Positions 13,099 through 23,577 of a stretch of 64,000 nt of DNA are shown here, one piece after another. Where the stretch lies: NCBI RefSeq assembly GCF_008831285.2, contig NC_045144.1, positions 11,945,672-12,009,671 on the forward strand, in the 5' to 3' direction. The notes beneath the pieces are model-generated. The model worked only from the letters and a program-made list of their open reading frames with translations, was not told where the DNA came from and did not search any database. Numbering within the stretch: the first letter of the stretch is position 1; every line of letters begins with the position of its first letter. A program made the position numbers and the translations under genes. This DNA comes from Nymphaea colorata (lineage: Eukaryota > Streptophyta > Magnoliopsida > Nymphaeales > Nymphaeaceae).

Positions 13099-13285
13099 AT
13101 ATGGGTGGACCCTACTACGTATATAGAAAGTTTTAGTATTGACGTTAATGAATGAAAAGTTATATGTGCATATTTAATTGAATGTTCTTATAGGGTGAAC
13201 CCTACTGCATATATAGAAAGTTTCAGTAATGACCTTTGTTCCAGAAAAGATACATGTGCATATTTACTTGAATGCCCTTGCATTG
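13099..13285. repeat. Two-copy tandem duplication, 90-bp period
   Basis: GGGTGGACCCTACTACGTAT at 13103 and GGGTGAACCCTACTGCATAT at 13193 start two diverged copies. Both continue through ATAGAAAGTTT, AGTA, a variable centre, ATGTGCATATTTA and TTGAATG. Confidence 0.75.
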
Positions 13286-14200
13286 CACAAACACAATATA
13301 TGTACTTAACATGCATTTCTTGATGCTGCATGCATTCCTTCATGCAAAGGAAGACACTCACGAAGAAGAAAAAAATAAGAGATGTTCCAGCTGAAGGAAG
13401 GAAGGAGAGTGGAGGTTGCTGGTGAAGAAAGCTTTGAAGCAGAAATGGTGGGAATGGCAACAAAAAGAAAGGGCGGAGAGTTCACAACGATGTCGTCGTG
13501 ATTTTTTGTTCGTTAACGTTAAATGACAAATGCAATGGCTTCATGGTTTTTTTTCAATGGTTGGACATTTGAAGAAATCAAATGAGCACTTCCTAAGGAT
13601 TAGAAGGTGAAGGTGATGGTAGAGCTGAAAAAGGAAGAAAATGTTGATGTAATAGGTACAGTGTCATACAACTCTTAAAGACAAAATAACGAATATATCC
13701 CAGTTCATGTGTTGGACAATGTTATGACGTAACGTATTTGAGATAGTTTGTGGATAACAAATTCAGGGCATAACAAATGCATGAGATAACAAATTCATGG
13801 GATAAGTTTATACATCTTAGTTTATCTCATTATTTTGTAACCATTCCTCTCGTTATTGATCAATTAAATGAGCGAAGATGCATGTACAGAATAGGCAATA
13901 AGTAAACAAAAATGAAATAATGTGATCACGTAACAAAAGGAATGACCACAAAATAATGAGATAATAATAAGTTTACCAAGAAGATCAGGAATGATAATGA
14001 GAGAAAGAGATAACAATGCATCTTCAAGGGATAGCAATAACTAAATAGTGTAAGACAAGGTTTGTTATTGTTCGGCAAACTTTATGATGGGATAATGTTA
14101 AATGTGATTTGATGGAAGGAATTTATGTGTGAAATAAATAATTCGTAAGATAATGTTAAAATGTTATTTGATCGACAAACTTTATGCATTGCAGATGGCA
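13286..14200. other. Intergenic, with a 17-bp ATAACAAATTCATGGG-type triplet repeat
   Basis: No gene is recognised. Three imperfect units of about 17 bp (ATAACAAATTCAGGGC, ATAACAAATGCATGAG, ATAACAAATTCATGGG) lie at about 13753-13803. A related word, GGATAATGTTAAA, recurs near 14090 and 14150, just upstream of the FAR1-like pseudogene. Confidence 0.4.
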
Positions 14201-14289
14201 CAATGTATGAAATATCTACATCATCAAATGGCAACGAACAACAGATTGAGTCCCTCTATGAGCAGATGAAGAATCTCGAAGAATAGAGT

Positions 14290-16174
14290 TTGAGATGGAG
14301 GATCCCAAAGAACGAGCTTCTGTTGTAGGAATGAAGTTTGAGACAGAAGACACAACATACAATTTCTACAATTGTTATACTTTCTGCCACAAGTTTAATG
14401 TAAGGAAGGGTAGGATGGAGAGAAATGCATAGGGCATGGTTGTAAGAAGGTTATATGTTTGTTCAAAAGAAGGATGGAAGATGTTAGTTCCATGTGTAAC
14501 CAAGCACAGGATTGATACAAGGTGCAGTTATGATGCCAGTTTGGAGCTTGCAAGGCCTTCAAATGGAAAATATTGTATTTGCGCAATGATGATTGAACAC
14601 AACCATCTATTGGCACCTTCTTGCATGAGCCGCATGTTGAAGTTGCATCCCAAATTGTCATTGTGACATTTTAAAATAAGTGAATTGGCTGATAATGTAG
14701 GTATACCGCCAAGGAAGACATATGAGATGTTTGTTAAAGTAGAAGGCGGTCGTGAGAATGTTTTATTCACACACATGGATCATAGAAACCACTTGAGGAG
14801 AAAGAGAGCAGAATCAATGAAAGAAAGAGAAATTATGGCATTGGTCAAATCCATTCATACAAGCTTAAACAAAGACATAGGTTTCTACATCGCCATTCAG
14901 ATGGCCGAGGATGGTTATGTTTATAAATGTCTTTTGAATAGACCCTAGGTCTAGGTTAGATTATGGATGTTTTAGAGATGTGCTTATTTTTGACACAACT
15001 GTTAAAGTAAATACCTACAGCTGGCCCTTTGCACAGTTTGTAGGGGTGAACCATCACTCGAAAGGTTGCATTTTTGGTGGTGCATTCTATTTTGACAAGA
15101 CCACAGAGACATTTGAGTGGTTGTTCAAGGTATTCACCAAGGTCATGAACGGAAAGCACCCCAAAGCTATACTGACAGATGGTGACAGCTCAATAGCAGT
15201 TGCAGTGTCCCCCGTATGGCCAGAGGCGCATCATCGTTTGTTTTTGTAGCATATATCCCAAAATGCAATGAAGAACATAAGACATATAATGAGTTAGAAG
15301 ACAGTCTTTAAAAAGAGTGTTGCAAATTATGTCCTTAAGTGCGAAAATGATGAGACATTTGACTGTGTGTGGACACAAATGATTAAAGCATATAGCCTAC
15401 AAAAAATATGTGGCTTCAAAAATTATATTATAACAAAGAAAAGTAGGTGTTAGCATATGGAAGACAATACTTCTATGCAGACTGATAACAACATAGATAA
15501 TAGAGAGCATGCATGTTGCACTGAAAAGAAGATCACAGTCTTACTTACAAATATCTTTTATTTATGGAACACTGTGATAGATTTTTGGATGGTCTTAGGG
15601 TCTATGAGTTTAAAGAAGACATAAAAGTATTTGTATGTTGGGCTCAAAGTTTAGGTATGAATATCATTGTTCGAGCTTAATTGTATACATACCAACTGCA
15701 TTTGAATGGTTTAAGGAAGAGGTCATTCAAGCGACTAACTGTGACATAGAATTACATGAACAACAATCAAGTAGTTGGGTATATCTTGTGATCAAAAGGG
15801 AGAGAGATTCGACTAAGTTCAATGATGTGTTTGTGACCTATGACATTGAAACAAAGGATGCCGAATGTTTGTGTAAGAAATTTCAATTTAAAGGTATTTT
15901 GTATTGTCATGCTCTAAAGATTCTTGATCGAGAGAACATTCAGGAACCGCTAGAGAGATACATCCTAAGTAGATGGACCAAAAATGCACAGTTGAAGGTA
16001 ATGAAGATATCTACCAGAATTCCTTTCTCTAATATTCTTAAGTTTCGCAGCCTGTCCTGCTACCAACATCTATGCAGGACACTGACATATGTTGCACGCT
16101 TGGCAGCAAGAAACAACCAGACTTTGAGAAATCTTCTGCAAGTAGCCTTGAGAGTTTTTGGCAACCATGGTTGA
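14290..16174 (+). pseudogene. FAR1/FRS-type (MULE-derived) transposase-like pseudogene
   Basis: Translated pieces in several frames line up, in order, with the FAR1/FHY3-related (FRS) family, which derives from Mutator-like transposases. First comes an N-terminal FAR1 DNA-binding region (about 14320-14640; GMKFETEDTTYNFYNCYTF, FNVRKGR, then TRCSYDASLEL and EHNHLL). Next is the MULE DDE core (about 14940-15240; FDTTVKVNTYSWPFAQFVGVNH, TFEWLFKVF, ILTDGD, AHHRL). Last is a SWIM zinc finger (about 15860-15925; CLCKKFQFKGILYCHAL) followed by RYILSRWTK. Stops and frameshifts break it, for example TAG at 14430-14432 and TAG at about 14946-14948. The length (about 1.9 kb) fits a nearly complete coding region, so this is a decayed gene or transposon and not a fragment. 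No terminal inverted repeats were found. Confidence 0.85.
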
Positions 16175-16920
16175 TGGTTTTATATATCGCTTTTGCAATC
16201 AATTTAGTGTTCCCTTAGAATCTTAAATAGATTTAAGATATTACTCTAATTCGGTTACTACATGCCTATAGTTTATCTTGCTTAAGATTTTTAGAGAAGT
16301 GCTGGCGATTATTCACAAATTCCAAAAGAGATTGTGCATGCATGAATGCATTGATTCAATATGCTTCATAAATTGCTCATTTTTAGCACAACATTTATCT
16401 AAGAACATTCCTACCATCACATACATCTAGATTTCATGCATTTGGCTATATATTTTCTATTAGAAAAACATTCTATCAAGATATTCTTTTCAAAAAAAGG
16501 TTTTTGAAAATGAATTGAGGTTGTAGACCATCAAACATGGCTCCAATGTTGGATACATCACTTAAGTTTTGGTTTTATGGAATCGGCAAGTGAAAATCAA
16601 AACGTTAGATCTTAGAGAAGTGACATTTGAAAAGGAGATGATTGTCAAACTATAAAAGAACTTTCTTTAAGGAAAAGACCAAATGAAGAACATTTATAAG
16701 TAAAAAGGCTTTTAAGATTTTATAAGAGACATGGAAAGAAAACTTAGAATGAAAAAATTAATAATTGAAACTAAAAGATAGAAAGGAAAAATTGAAACAA
16801 TGAAAGAGGATCGTAAGAAATGTTAAGATAGAAGAGAGAAAGATGTCCAAGAAAGAGAAGAAAATAAGAAACTTATATGCATATATACATAAGAGATTTT
16901 AAGCGAGAAAGAGGGAGATA
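16175..16920. other. Intergenic, AT-rich, purine-rich toward the right
   Basis: No gene is recognised downstream of the FAR1-like pseudogene. From about 16600 the plus strand becomes strongly A/G-rich and grades into the compound GA/TA repeat that follows. Confidence 0.4.
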
Positions 16921-16957
16921 GTGAAAGAGAGAGAGAGAGAGAGAGATTTTAGAAAAA

Positions 16958-17003
<46 letters not shown>

Positions 17004-17083
17004 TATATAAACTTATAGAAGAAGATTTTTAGGCTAAAGAAAGATAGAGAGATAGAGAAAGACGTTTTAGGAAAAAAAAAGCG

Positions 17084-17147
<64 letters not shown>

Positions 17148-17255
17148 ATGTATAAAAGAAGATTTTCAAATTAAAGAAAAAGAGACAGATAGAGAAAGAG
17201 ATTATAAAATAAAGGAAAATATATGTGTGTGTGTATATATATATGTGTGTGTGAA
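16921..17255. repeat. Compound GA/TA repeat in three related units
   Basis: Three related blocks follow each other. Each has a GA- or GATA-rich part (GAGAGAGAGAGAGAG, AGATAGAGAGATAGAGAAAGA, AGACAGATAGAGAAAGAG), a purine-rich connector (ATTTTAGAAAAAGA, CGTTTTAGGAAAAAAA, ATTATAAAATAAAGG) and a TA or TG/TA microsatellite (16963-16995, 17091-17143, 17222-17250), then GAAGATTTT. The period is about 130 bp. The whole unit has been duplicated, with the TA core expanding independently in each copy. Confidence 0.75.
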
Positions 17256-18479
17256 GATTAAGATCAAGTGATAATTTTGAGAATTTTGCTCTTCAATCTT
17301 TCTATGTAGGCTAGAGAAGAACTTGGGCTCATGAAAAAGCCTAGGGTAAGTCCCTATCACCTCTTTAGAGAGGGTTTTTGCTTTTGATTTTTTTTTTAAA
17401 AAAAAAATTAGAGTCAAAGTGTGTACATATATATATATATAAAGGGAACTATTTTCTCCCACCATCGGGTATGAGAAAAAATTAACTATAAATGAAGTGG
17501 AAAGTTAATAACATAATAGATCTCTTCCTGGCATCGCTAAGTGGGTGATTCATGAAAGAACAGTAATCGATACTAAACATTGGAATGTCATGAAAGTGCA
17601 TTTTGACATGTACATGCATTTTGACATGTACATATTCATTGGGGTTTTTCCGAGTTCAACAAGTCCCAACCTAAAAAATTAATACAATAAAAAAAATCCC
17701 ATCCCCAGCTCTCATTCTTACTTATCATTCACATATTAATAAAAAAATCAACCATCTACGCATGAACATTATCATAAAACATAGACAATGCACACATTCA
17801 ACTGCTTTAGTGCCCTTTCACCTCCATTTTCTCATTCTTTCTCACCTTTTTCTGTATGTTCATTTTTTCCATTCTCTCTAAACTAAATTCATGTGCACCT
17901 TTAGATTGATCCATTTTAATGAAGAGAAAATATCTGAAAATCAGTTTTAGAATAACATGATTAACAGAAGATCCCATTCATTTGTTTGTGCCTATGTCAT
18001 ACTTACAAAACTCAAGGCTACTCTGACCTCAATGCGACTTTAAGAGCAAATGCTATTCATTCATTTGTTTGGCACTTCTCTCTCAAACATTTTGCCAAAC
18101 GTTTGGCATGCAAGCTCGTTCTAGGCATAAAACAAAAAATTGGGTAATACTATGCCAAGATAGGTAGAAATACAACATAATATCTAATATTACAAATACA
18201 AAAATATATAATATTCCAATATTAAAGATTTTTCTGGTAATGATGCAAATTGGCTTCTCTGGTAGCAGTGGTGGTATGTTCATGGAGTACTAATAGGGTA
18301 GAATGTGCCATCAGTATGTTTGATGATGAAATAAACATAATCTGTACAAATCGTTAGTCTCAAAAAAGATCAGTTTGTCTTCTAAGATACTCCTACTTAC
18401 AGTTTTGCACCATTCAGTAGAAGATATCATGTTGATTAGTTCAAGCTACAGTATAGGCCTTTGAGGTAGATGCTTTGAT
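17256..18479. other. Intergenic stretch
   Basis: No gene is recognised. A 19-bp tandem repeat of GCATTTTGACATGTACAT lies at about 17598-17636, and a short TA run at about 17426-17441. The rest is AT-rich single-copy-looking sequence. Confidence 0.4.
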
Positions 18480-18579
18480 TACATGCAAACATGTCTAGAT
18501 AGAAAAAAAAAACGTCCTCAAAACCAGTTTCTTTTGGCAAAGAATCATTCAACTTTATGGTTGGAAATGAGAGTAGTAC

Positions 18580-19000
18580 TCACTGATGAAAGGCAGAACA
18601 CGGCTGACAATGGAGATGGCGAGTCCAGGGTTGTCGTGACTAAGAAGTCGGCGATGAACGGCCACTACGACGGCACAGACCACGACGGTGAGGAGGATCT
18701 GCACGGTGAGGATGCAATAGATCTTCAGGAAAGAGAAAGGGCGAGGGCAGCTCTGGGGCGGAGACAGAGGAGAAGGAGAGAAAGAGAAAGGGCAAGGATA
18801 GTGACCAGGGTGGAGACGAAGGAGAAGGGGCAGCTCGAGGGCGGAGACAGAGAAGAAGGGGCAGAGACGGGGGCGGAGATGGAGGAGAAGGGTCAGCTCG
18901 GGAGTGGAGACGGAGCAGCTCGGGCGGAGACGAAGGAGAAGGAGAGAAAGAAAAAGGGTGAGGCAAGAGGAGCTCGGGGTCAGGGAGTCTGCGTTCGACG
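18580..19000. repeat. Purine-rich degenerate minisatellite, open on both strands
   Basis: About 400 bp is built from variants of GGGCGGAGACGRAGGAGAAGG with AGCTCGGG spacers. It stays open on the plus strand (about 18483-19241) and in two minus-strand frames. Low complexity explains this better than coding does: the predicted proteins are runs of Arg/Glu/Gly or Ser/Pro/Leu with no domain. It lies just upstream of the copia insertion site. Confidence 0.6.
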
Positions 19001-19011
19001 TGCTACCACGG

Positions 19012-19070
19012 AACACACTAGAACGCCTCACCTATTTATACCCCTAGAACGCCTCACCTATTTATACCCC
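19012..19070. repeat. 26-bp tandem duplication containing a TATA-like word
   Basis: AGAACGCCTCACCTATTTATACCCCT occurs twice in a row (about 19019-19044 and 19045-19070). Each copy contains CTATTTATA. This could be promoter-like, but no downstream gene is evident before the copia insertion at 19177. Confidence 0.6.
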
Positions 19071-19176
19071 TTGTTCTCTGTCCGTCCTCATTGTCCTCTG
19101 TTTGACGTTTGCGTGGATTTTACCAAAACAGAATGTGTCTGTTTTGTTCCACGGTGTTCCAACACAATCAAACCAC

Positions 19177-19584
19177 TGTTGGGATTTCTCCATCTGGATA
19201 GTCCTGCGTCGATACAGGTCCATATCTGTTTCGGACCCTAAGTATAAATACTCGTGTCTTATGATGGTGTGAGACACATTCAGTTTTTACCGTCTGGATA
19301 ATCGGTCCCCTTAGCCATACGTAAATTGTCTGTCCCCATCACTGGGCTGCTATGGCTGAGGAGAGAAACCCTTTGCTGTCGCCGTCATCGCCGCCGCCAA
19401 TGCCGCTGGGGAACGACTCTATGAGGACTGTAGCCGTTCTTCCCACAGCCGCCGACATTCAGTCGGCGGTCGCCTCTATAGGTTCTTCTTCCGCCCTATA
19501 TAAAACACATGAATCATGAATGCTTATTTTCGATTTCTGCATTTTCGTTTGTGCGCTATCTCGATTCCTCGCAAAGTTCCAACA
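19177..19584 (+). repeat. 5' LTR of the copia element
   Basis: 408 bp, TG...CA. A TATA-like AAGTATAAATACTCG lies at about 19239-19253. The sequence contains a 55-codon open frame (MAEERNPLL...) that stays open in the 3' LTR. The first bases after the LTR (ATGGGTTATGGG) do not match the usual copia primer-binding site, the complement of the initiator-Met tRNA 3' end. Confidence 0.95.
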
Positions 19585-21210
19585 ATGGGTTATGGGCCCA
19601 CAACACGCACCGCTGCGTGTTTCCCTTTGCATTCTGTTTTCACGCAAAGATAATAGGGCAGAAATGTGGAAAGAGGGTGACGGCCTCCATCGCGTGGGTG
19701 ATGGAAGCCGTCGGCTTCCATTGCAACCGCAGGGACACGAACAGGGATAGGGACGGTCGGTTGTGGGCAGGCGTTTGTTGTCGGAAAGCATGGGACGGCC
19801 TCCAACCCATCCTGGTTCGACCCCCTCCTCGACGGCTCCCTTGCGTCTGGGCAGCCACGAAAAACAGAAAAGGGGGAACGGGAATGAGGATCGCCCAACG
19901 CCTCCCCCTTCGTTTTCTGTTTATAGCATCAAAGAAGAGGGGGGGGGGGGTGGGGCGTTCTTGCCCACCTGCCACTGGGAGTGGCCGGCGGTGTCGCCGG
20001 ATGCCGGACGGCACCCGGCGACCACCGGAAACCTCCCACGGCCGGTGGGAGGGCCGGTTGTGGCGCCCCCATCGCCTCTGCCGTCAAGCTAGGGCAGCGG
20101 CGGTGGGAGGCGTTTCGGTCTTCCCCGAAACCGCTCGCGCAGTCGAGCGGGTGGGTCGGACCCGGGTCGGGTCATACTGACCCGACCCGGATCCATAAAG
20201 ATTATAAAAAAAAATCGTTTTCCGCTCGACTTCCGCCCGCGTTTTGAGTTTCTGGATCGGGTCGGGTCCTGTCGGACCCGACCCGTATCCATTTGGTCTG
20301 TTTTTTTAAAATAAGGACCGATACGGTCTGTTTCAAGACCGGTTCAAACATTTTGGGACCGATTCGGATCTTTTCTGGACCAGTTCAGTTGATTTTCAGA
20401 CCGGTTCATTCAGTTTCAGAACCGATTCGGGCCTTTTTGAACTGATTTAGAGTTGTTTGAGACCGGTTCTTTCCCTTTTCAGACCGGTTCACCTAGTTTT
20501 CCACTGGTTCGGTCCATTTAGGACTGATACGGGACCAGTTCTAAGCTAGAGGAAGCTAGTATATGTGGTTGTATGCTCATTTAAGGTGTTTAATGGATTG
20601 GTTCGATCATTTTAGATCGATACGAGACCAATTCATTATGTTTTATGGAGCTTTAATGAATAATTTAAATAGCATTATTGATTATGCAGAAATGATTCAT
20701 GTATTTCATTTTATATGTGTTATTATAACATATTCTTGTATCATGTTTTGTTTAGGATTATGCTAAAGTTAGTTTTATTGCATGATCATAAAGTTTGTAT
20801 TATAACACTAATGTAAAGAGCCTATGATTAGTTAAATCATGTCATACCTCACCAAAGTGACTACGCATGATTTAAAGGCACATTAGTGTTTCATGTTGTA
20901 TTTATTCTCATTTGAAGTAACATAATTACCCAAAGGTAGTGTGTTATATTCAAGAGAATAAGTAGAGTAAAATAGGAAAATAGATCCTTACATAGTTCTG
21001 TCATTTCACACCCAAAGGTGTTATGCTTAACTATAGTTTGGATTTACATTTCTTAGTTTTACTAGATAAAGTTAAGACAGAATAAATATGCGTATTAGGT
21101 ATATTACCAAAGTAGTATCCTAATGACCCCGGATATTTGTCTTGGAAATAGTAGACATAAAGAGCCTTTTATTTGGTTTACTGTTTCATATGGTTTGTCT
21201 CATATAATGC
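19585..21210 (+). promoter_or_regulatory. Long untranslated leader of the copia element with hairpins and a phased array
   Basis: 1.6 kb between LTR and gag. The first 700 bp are GC-rich, with a 12-G run near 19939-19950, and have no recognised protein. Two strong hairpins follow (20162-20190: 13-bp arms, 3-nt loop; 20258-20285: 12-bp arms, 4-nt loop), both built on GGGTCGGGTC. A 20-21-bp repeat array (20316-20531) comes next, then about 650 bp of AT-rich sequence. Packaging, dimerisation or translational roles would be inference. Some of the leader could also be a nested insertion. Confidence 0.6.
20316..20545 (+). repeat. 20-21-bp tandem array of GACCGGTTC-like motifs
   Basis: The motif RACYGRTTC (best form GACCGGTTC, with palindromic core ACCGGT) begins at 20316, 20337, 20357, 20378, 20399, 20420, 20440, 20461, 20482, 20502 and 20522. 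Successive spacings are 21, 20, 21, 21, 21, 20, 21, 21, 20 and 20 bp. A twelfth copy at 20533 is out of register. The spacers are T-rich (such as AGTTTTCA). Weaker matches continue to about 20635. Confidence 0.85.
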
Positions 21211-22305
21211 ATGTCAACTTATAGATATCTTTTGTCATCTGCAGTGCCTGGTTCTATTTATTTTAATGGCTCAAATTCTATCCCTTTACTTGATGATTCC
21301 AATTATGCTGAATGGAAAGAAAATGTTGTGTTTACATTGAGGTATATGGATCTGGATATGGCTTTGAGGCGACCTGAGCCACCACCTCTTACACCAGAAA
21401 GTACACATAATGAAATAGTGTATTTTGACAAGTGGGAGCGTTCTAACCGACTAAGTTTGTTGCTTTTGCAATCAAGGGTCGCTAAGAACATACGTGGTGC
21501 TATCCCACCTTGTAGATCAGTGAGAGAGTTTTTGGATGCAGTTGAGGCTCAATTTGTCAGCTCTCATAAAGCCAGAGCTAGTACCCTAATGTCAAAGTTA
21601 ATATCTATGAAATATCAAGGAGGGGGTAACATTCGCCAGCATATGTTAGAAATGAGGAACATTGCTTCTCAATTGAATGACATGAAGTTGACTATTTCTG
21701 AACCATTATTAGTATTCTTTACTTTGACCTCTTTACCAGCTGAATACACTCCTTTTAAGATCAGTTACAACACACATAATAATGAATGGACATTCAATGA
21801 ATTGATGTCTAAGTGTGTTGAAGAGGAGGAAAGGATGAAGGGTGAGAAGTTGCAAAGTGCACATATGGTTTATCACTCTAGGGCTGGTAAAGTTGGCATA
21901 AAGAAAAGTTTAATGAAAAGGACTGCCAAGAAGAAGTCATCAAGTCAACCTGCTTCTCAAACTGCGCAGACTAACTTAGCTCCTATAAAGTGTTTCTTTT
22001 GTAAGAAAAAGGGGCATAAGAAGTCAGACTGCATCAAGTATAAGAATTGGTTAGAGAAGAAAGGTAACATGTCATTTGTTTCACTTGAAAGTAATATGTT
22101 ACATGTTCCTATTAATAGCTGGTGGATTGACTCTGGTGCTACTGTGCATATTGTCAATTCTTTACAGGACTTTCTGAGCAAAAGGGAACCAACGCTACAT
22201 GAGAGGAGCATTTTCTCAGGAAACAAAATGTGCTCACATGTGAAGGCTGTAGGAGAATGCCAGATTAGGCTTGATACTAGCTTTGATGGTTTTTTGGATT
22301 CATGA
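21211..22305 (+). pseudogene. Copia gag and protease N-terminal part
   Basis: 364 codons from ATG at 21211. Residues about 20-220 resemble the plant copia Gag core (DDSNYAEWKENV, KWERSNRLSL, SLPAEYTPFKISYNTH). A CCHC zinc knuckle CFFCKKKGHKKSDC lies near residue 265. The protease active-site motif WWIDSGATVHI lies near residue 308, after which the frame ends at TGA 22303-22305. About 40 bp further on, the integrase part resumes in the same frame, so the protease is truncated by stops and probably a small deletion. The element encoded a single polyprotein before it decayed. Confidence 0.9.
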
Positions 22306-22344
22306 TGTTCTTATATAGTGAATTGATTTTTTTTTTTTTTTAAG

Positions 22345-23577
22345 TTGAGATTCAAGATGTTCATTTATAAAGATCTTGTTGAAATTGGTTCTGCTATTTT
22401 GTGTGATGGTTTATACAAGTTGAATGTGAAGATCCAATCTCCTCAATCGTTGGTTTCTAGTCATAATATAATTGGTAATAAGCGTAGTACCATAAAGAAT
22501 GATTCATACATGCTATGGCACCGCCGTTTGGGTCATATATCTGAAAAGAGAATAAGGAGACTCATAAATGAAGGGATTTTACAATCTCGTAATTTTACAG
22601 ATAACGAGATATGTGTAGATTACATAAAGGCAAAGCAAACTAACATATATAAAGAAGGTGCCGAGCGATGTACTGAAAGATTAGGAATTGTTCACACAGA
22701 TGTTTGTGGACCTTTCCCTCCTTGTTACATAGGCAAAAAGTATTTTGTCACCTTTATAAATGGCTATTCTTGGTATTTGTATCTCTACTTAATCTTTGAA
22801 AAATCCGATGTGTGTCAAGTTTTCAAGGACTATAAGAAAGAAGTAGAGAAACAAACCAGTGAGGTTATCAAGATAGTCAGATCAGATAGAGGTGGTGAAT
22901 ATTATGGTAGGTTCACTGAGATGGGACAAAGGGAGGGACCATTAGCGCGATTTCTAAAGGAAGAAGGCATTGTGCCTCAATACACCATGTCAGGCAGTGC
23001 CTATCAAAATGGTGTGGCTGAAAGGAGAAATCGTACGCTTAAAGAAATGGTTAGAGCTATGTTAAATTACCCTACTCTCCCTCTAACCTTGTGGGGTGAA
23101 GCTCTGAGGACAGCAGTGCATATCCAAAATAGGGTTCATACTAAAGCTGTTCCTATAACTCCTTACGAGTTATAGACAGGTAGGAAACATTCTCTTTCTT
23201 ATATGCACATATAGGAATGTCCTGCTGAAGCTAAATTGTATAACCCCTTCATAAAAGCCTTTGATCCTGGAACAACTAGTGGTTTCTTTATTGGTTATCC
23301 AGAAAGATCGAAAGGCTATAGGTTTTATTGTCCATCTCATACACCACATATTGTGGAAACAGATAAGGCTAAGTTCCTGGAAGATGACTCATTTGGGTTA
23401 GATGCATTACAAAACTTTACTTTTGGGGAAATACAGGATACTGAAAGTAGACCTGATAAAGAGAATATAAATGTGTATGATTATGTTGTCTCTCAGGATG
23501 ACATGAATGCAAATCATACAGGTAATGCATCAGATCCAAATGAATTAAACGTAGATCATACTGATGAACACGAATAG
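22345..23577 (+). pseudogene. Copia integrase region with internal stops
   Basis: The frame continues that of gag. It contains the GAG-pre-integrase/zinc-binding region ([15 protein letters not shown]) and the integrase core motifs [18 protein letters not shown] and [16 protein letters not shown] stops interrupt at 23173-23175, 23212-23214 and 23575-23577. The C-terminal integrase part (GTTSGFFIGYPERSKGYRFY) lies between them. The region has a degraded inverted relative in this window at about 50.3-51.35 kb. Confidence 0.9.

Noticed and set aside
19509-20180. 223-codon GC-rich frame overlapping the 5' LTR end as a host gene
   Set aside because: It crosses the LTR boundary, has alternatives open in several frames of the same GC-rich leader, and shows no domain.
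20316-20545. CRISPR-like array of spaced short repeats
   Set aside because: This is plant nuclear DNA. The repeats are 9-10 bp and degenerate, spacers are about 11 bp and similar to each other, and no cas genes are present.
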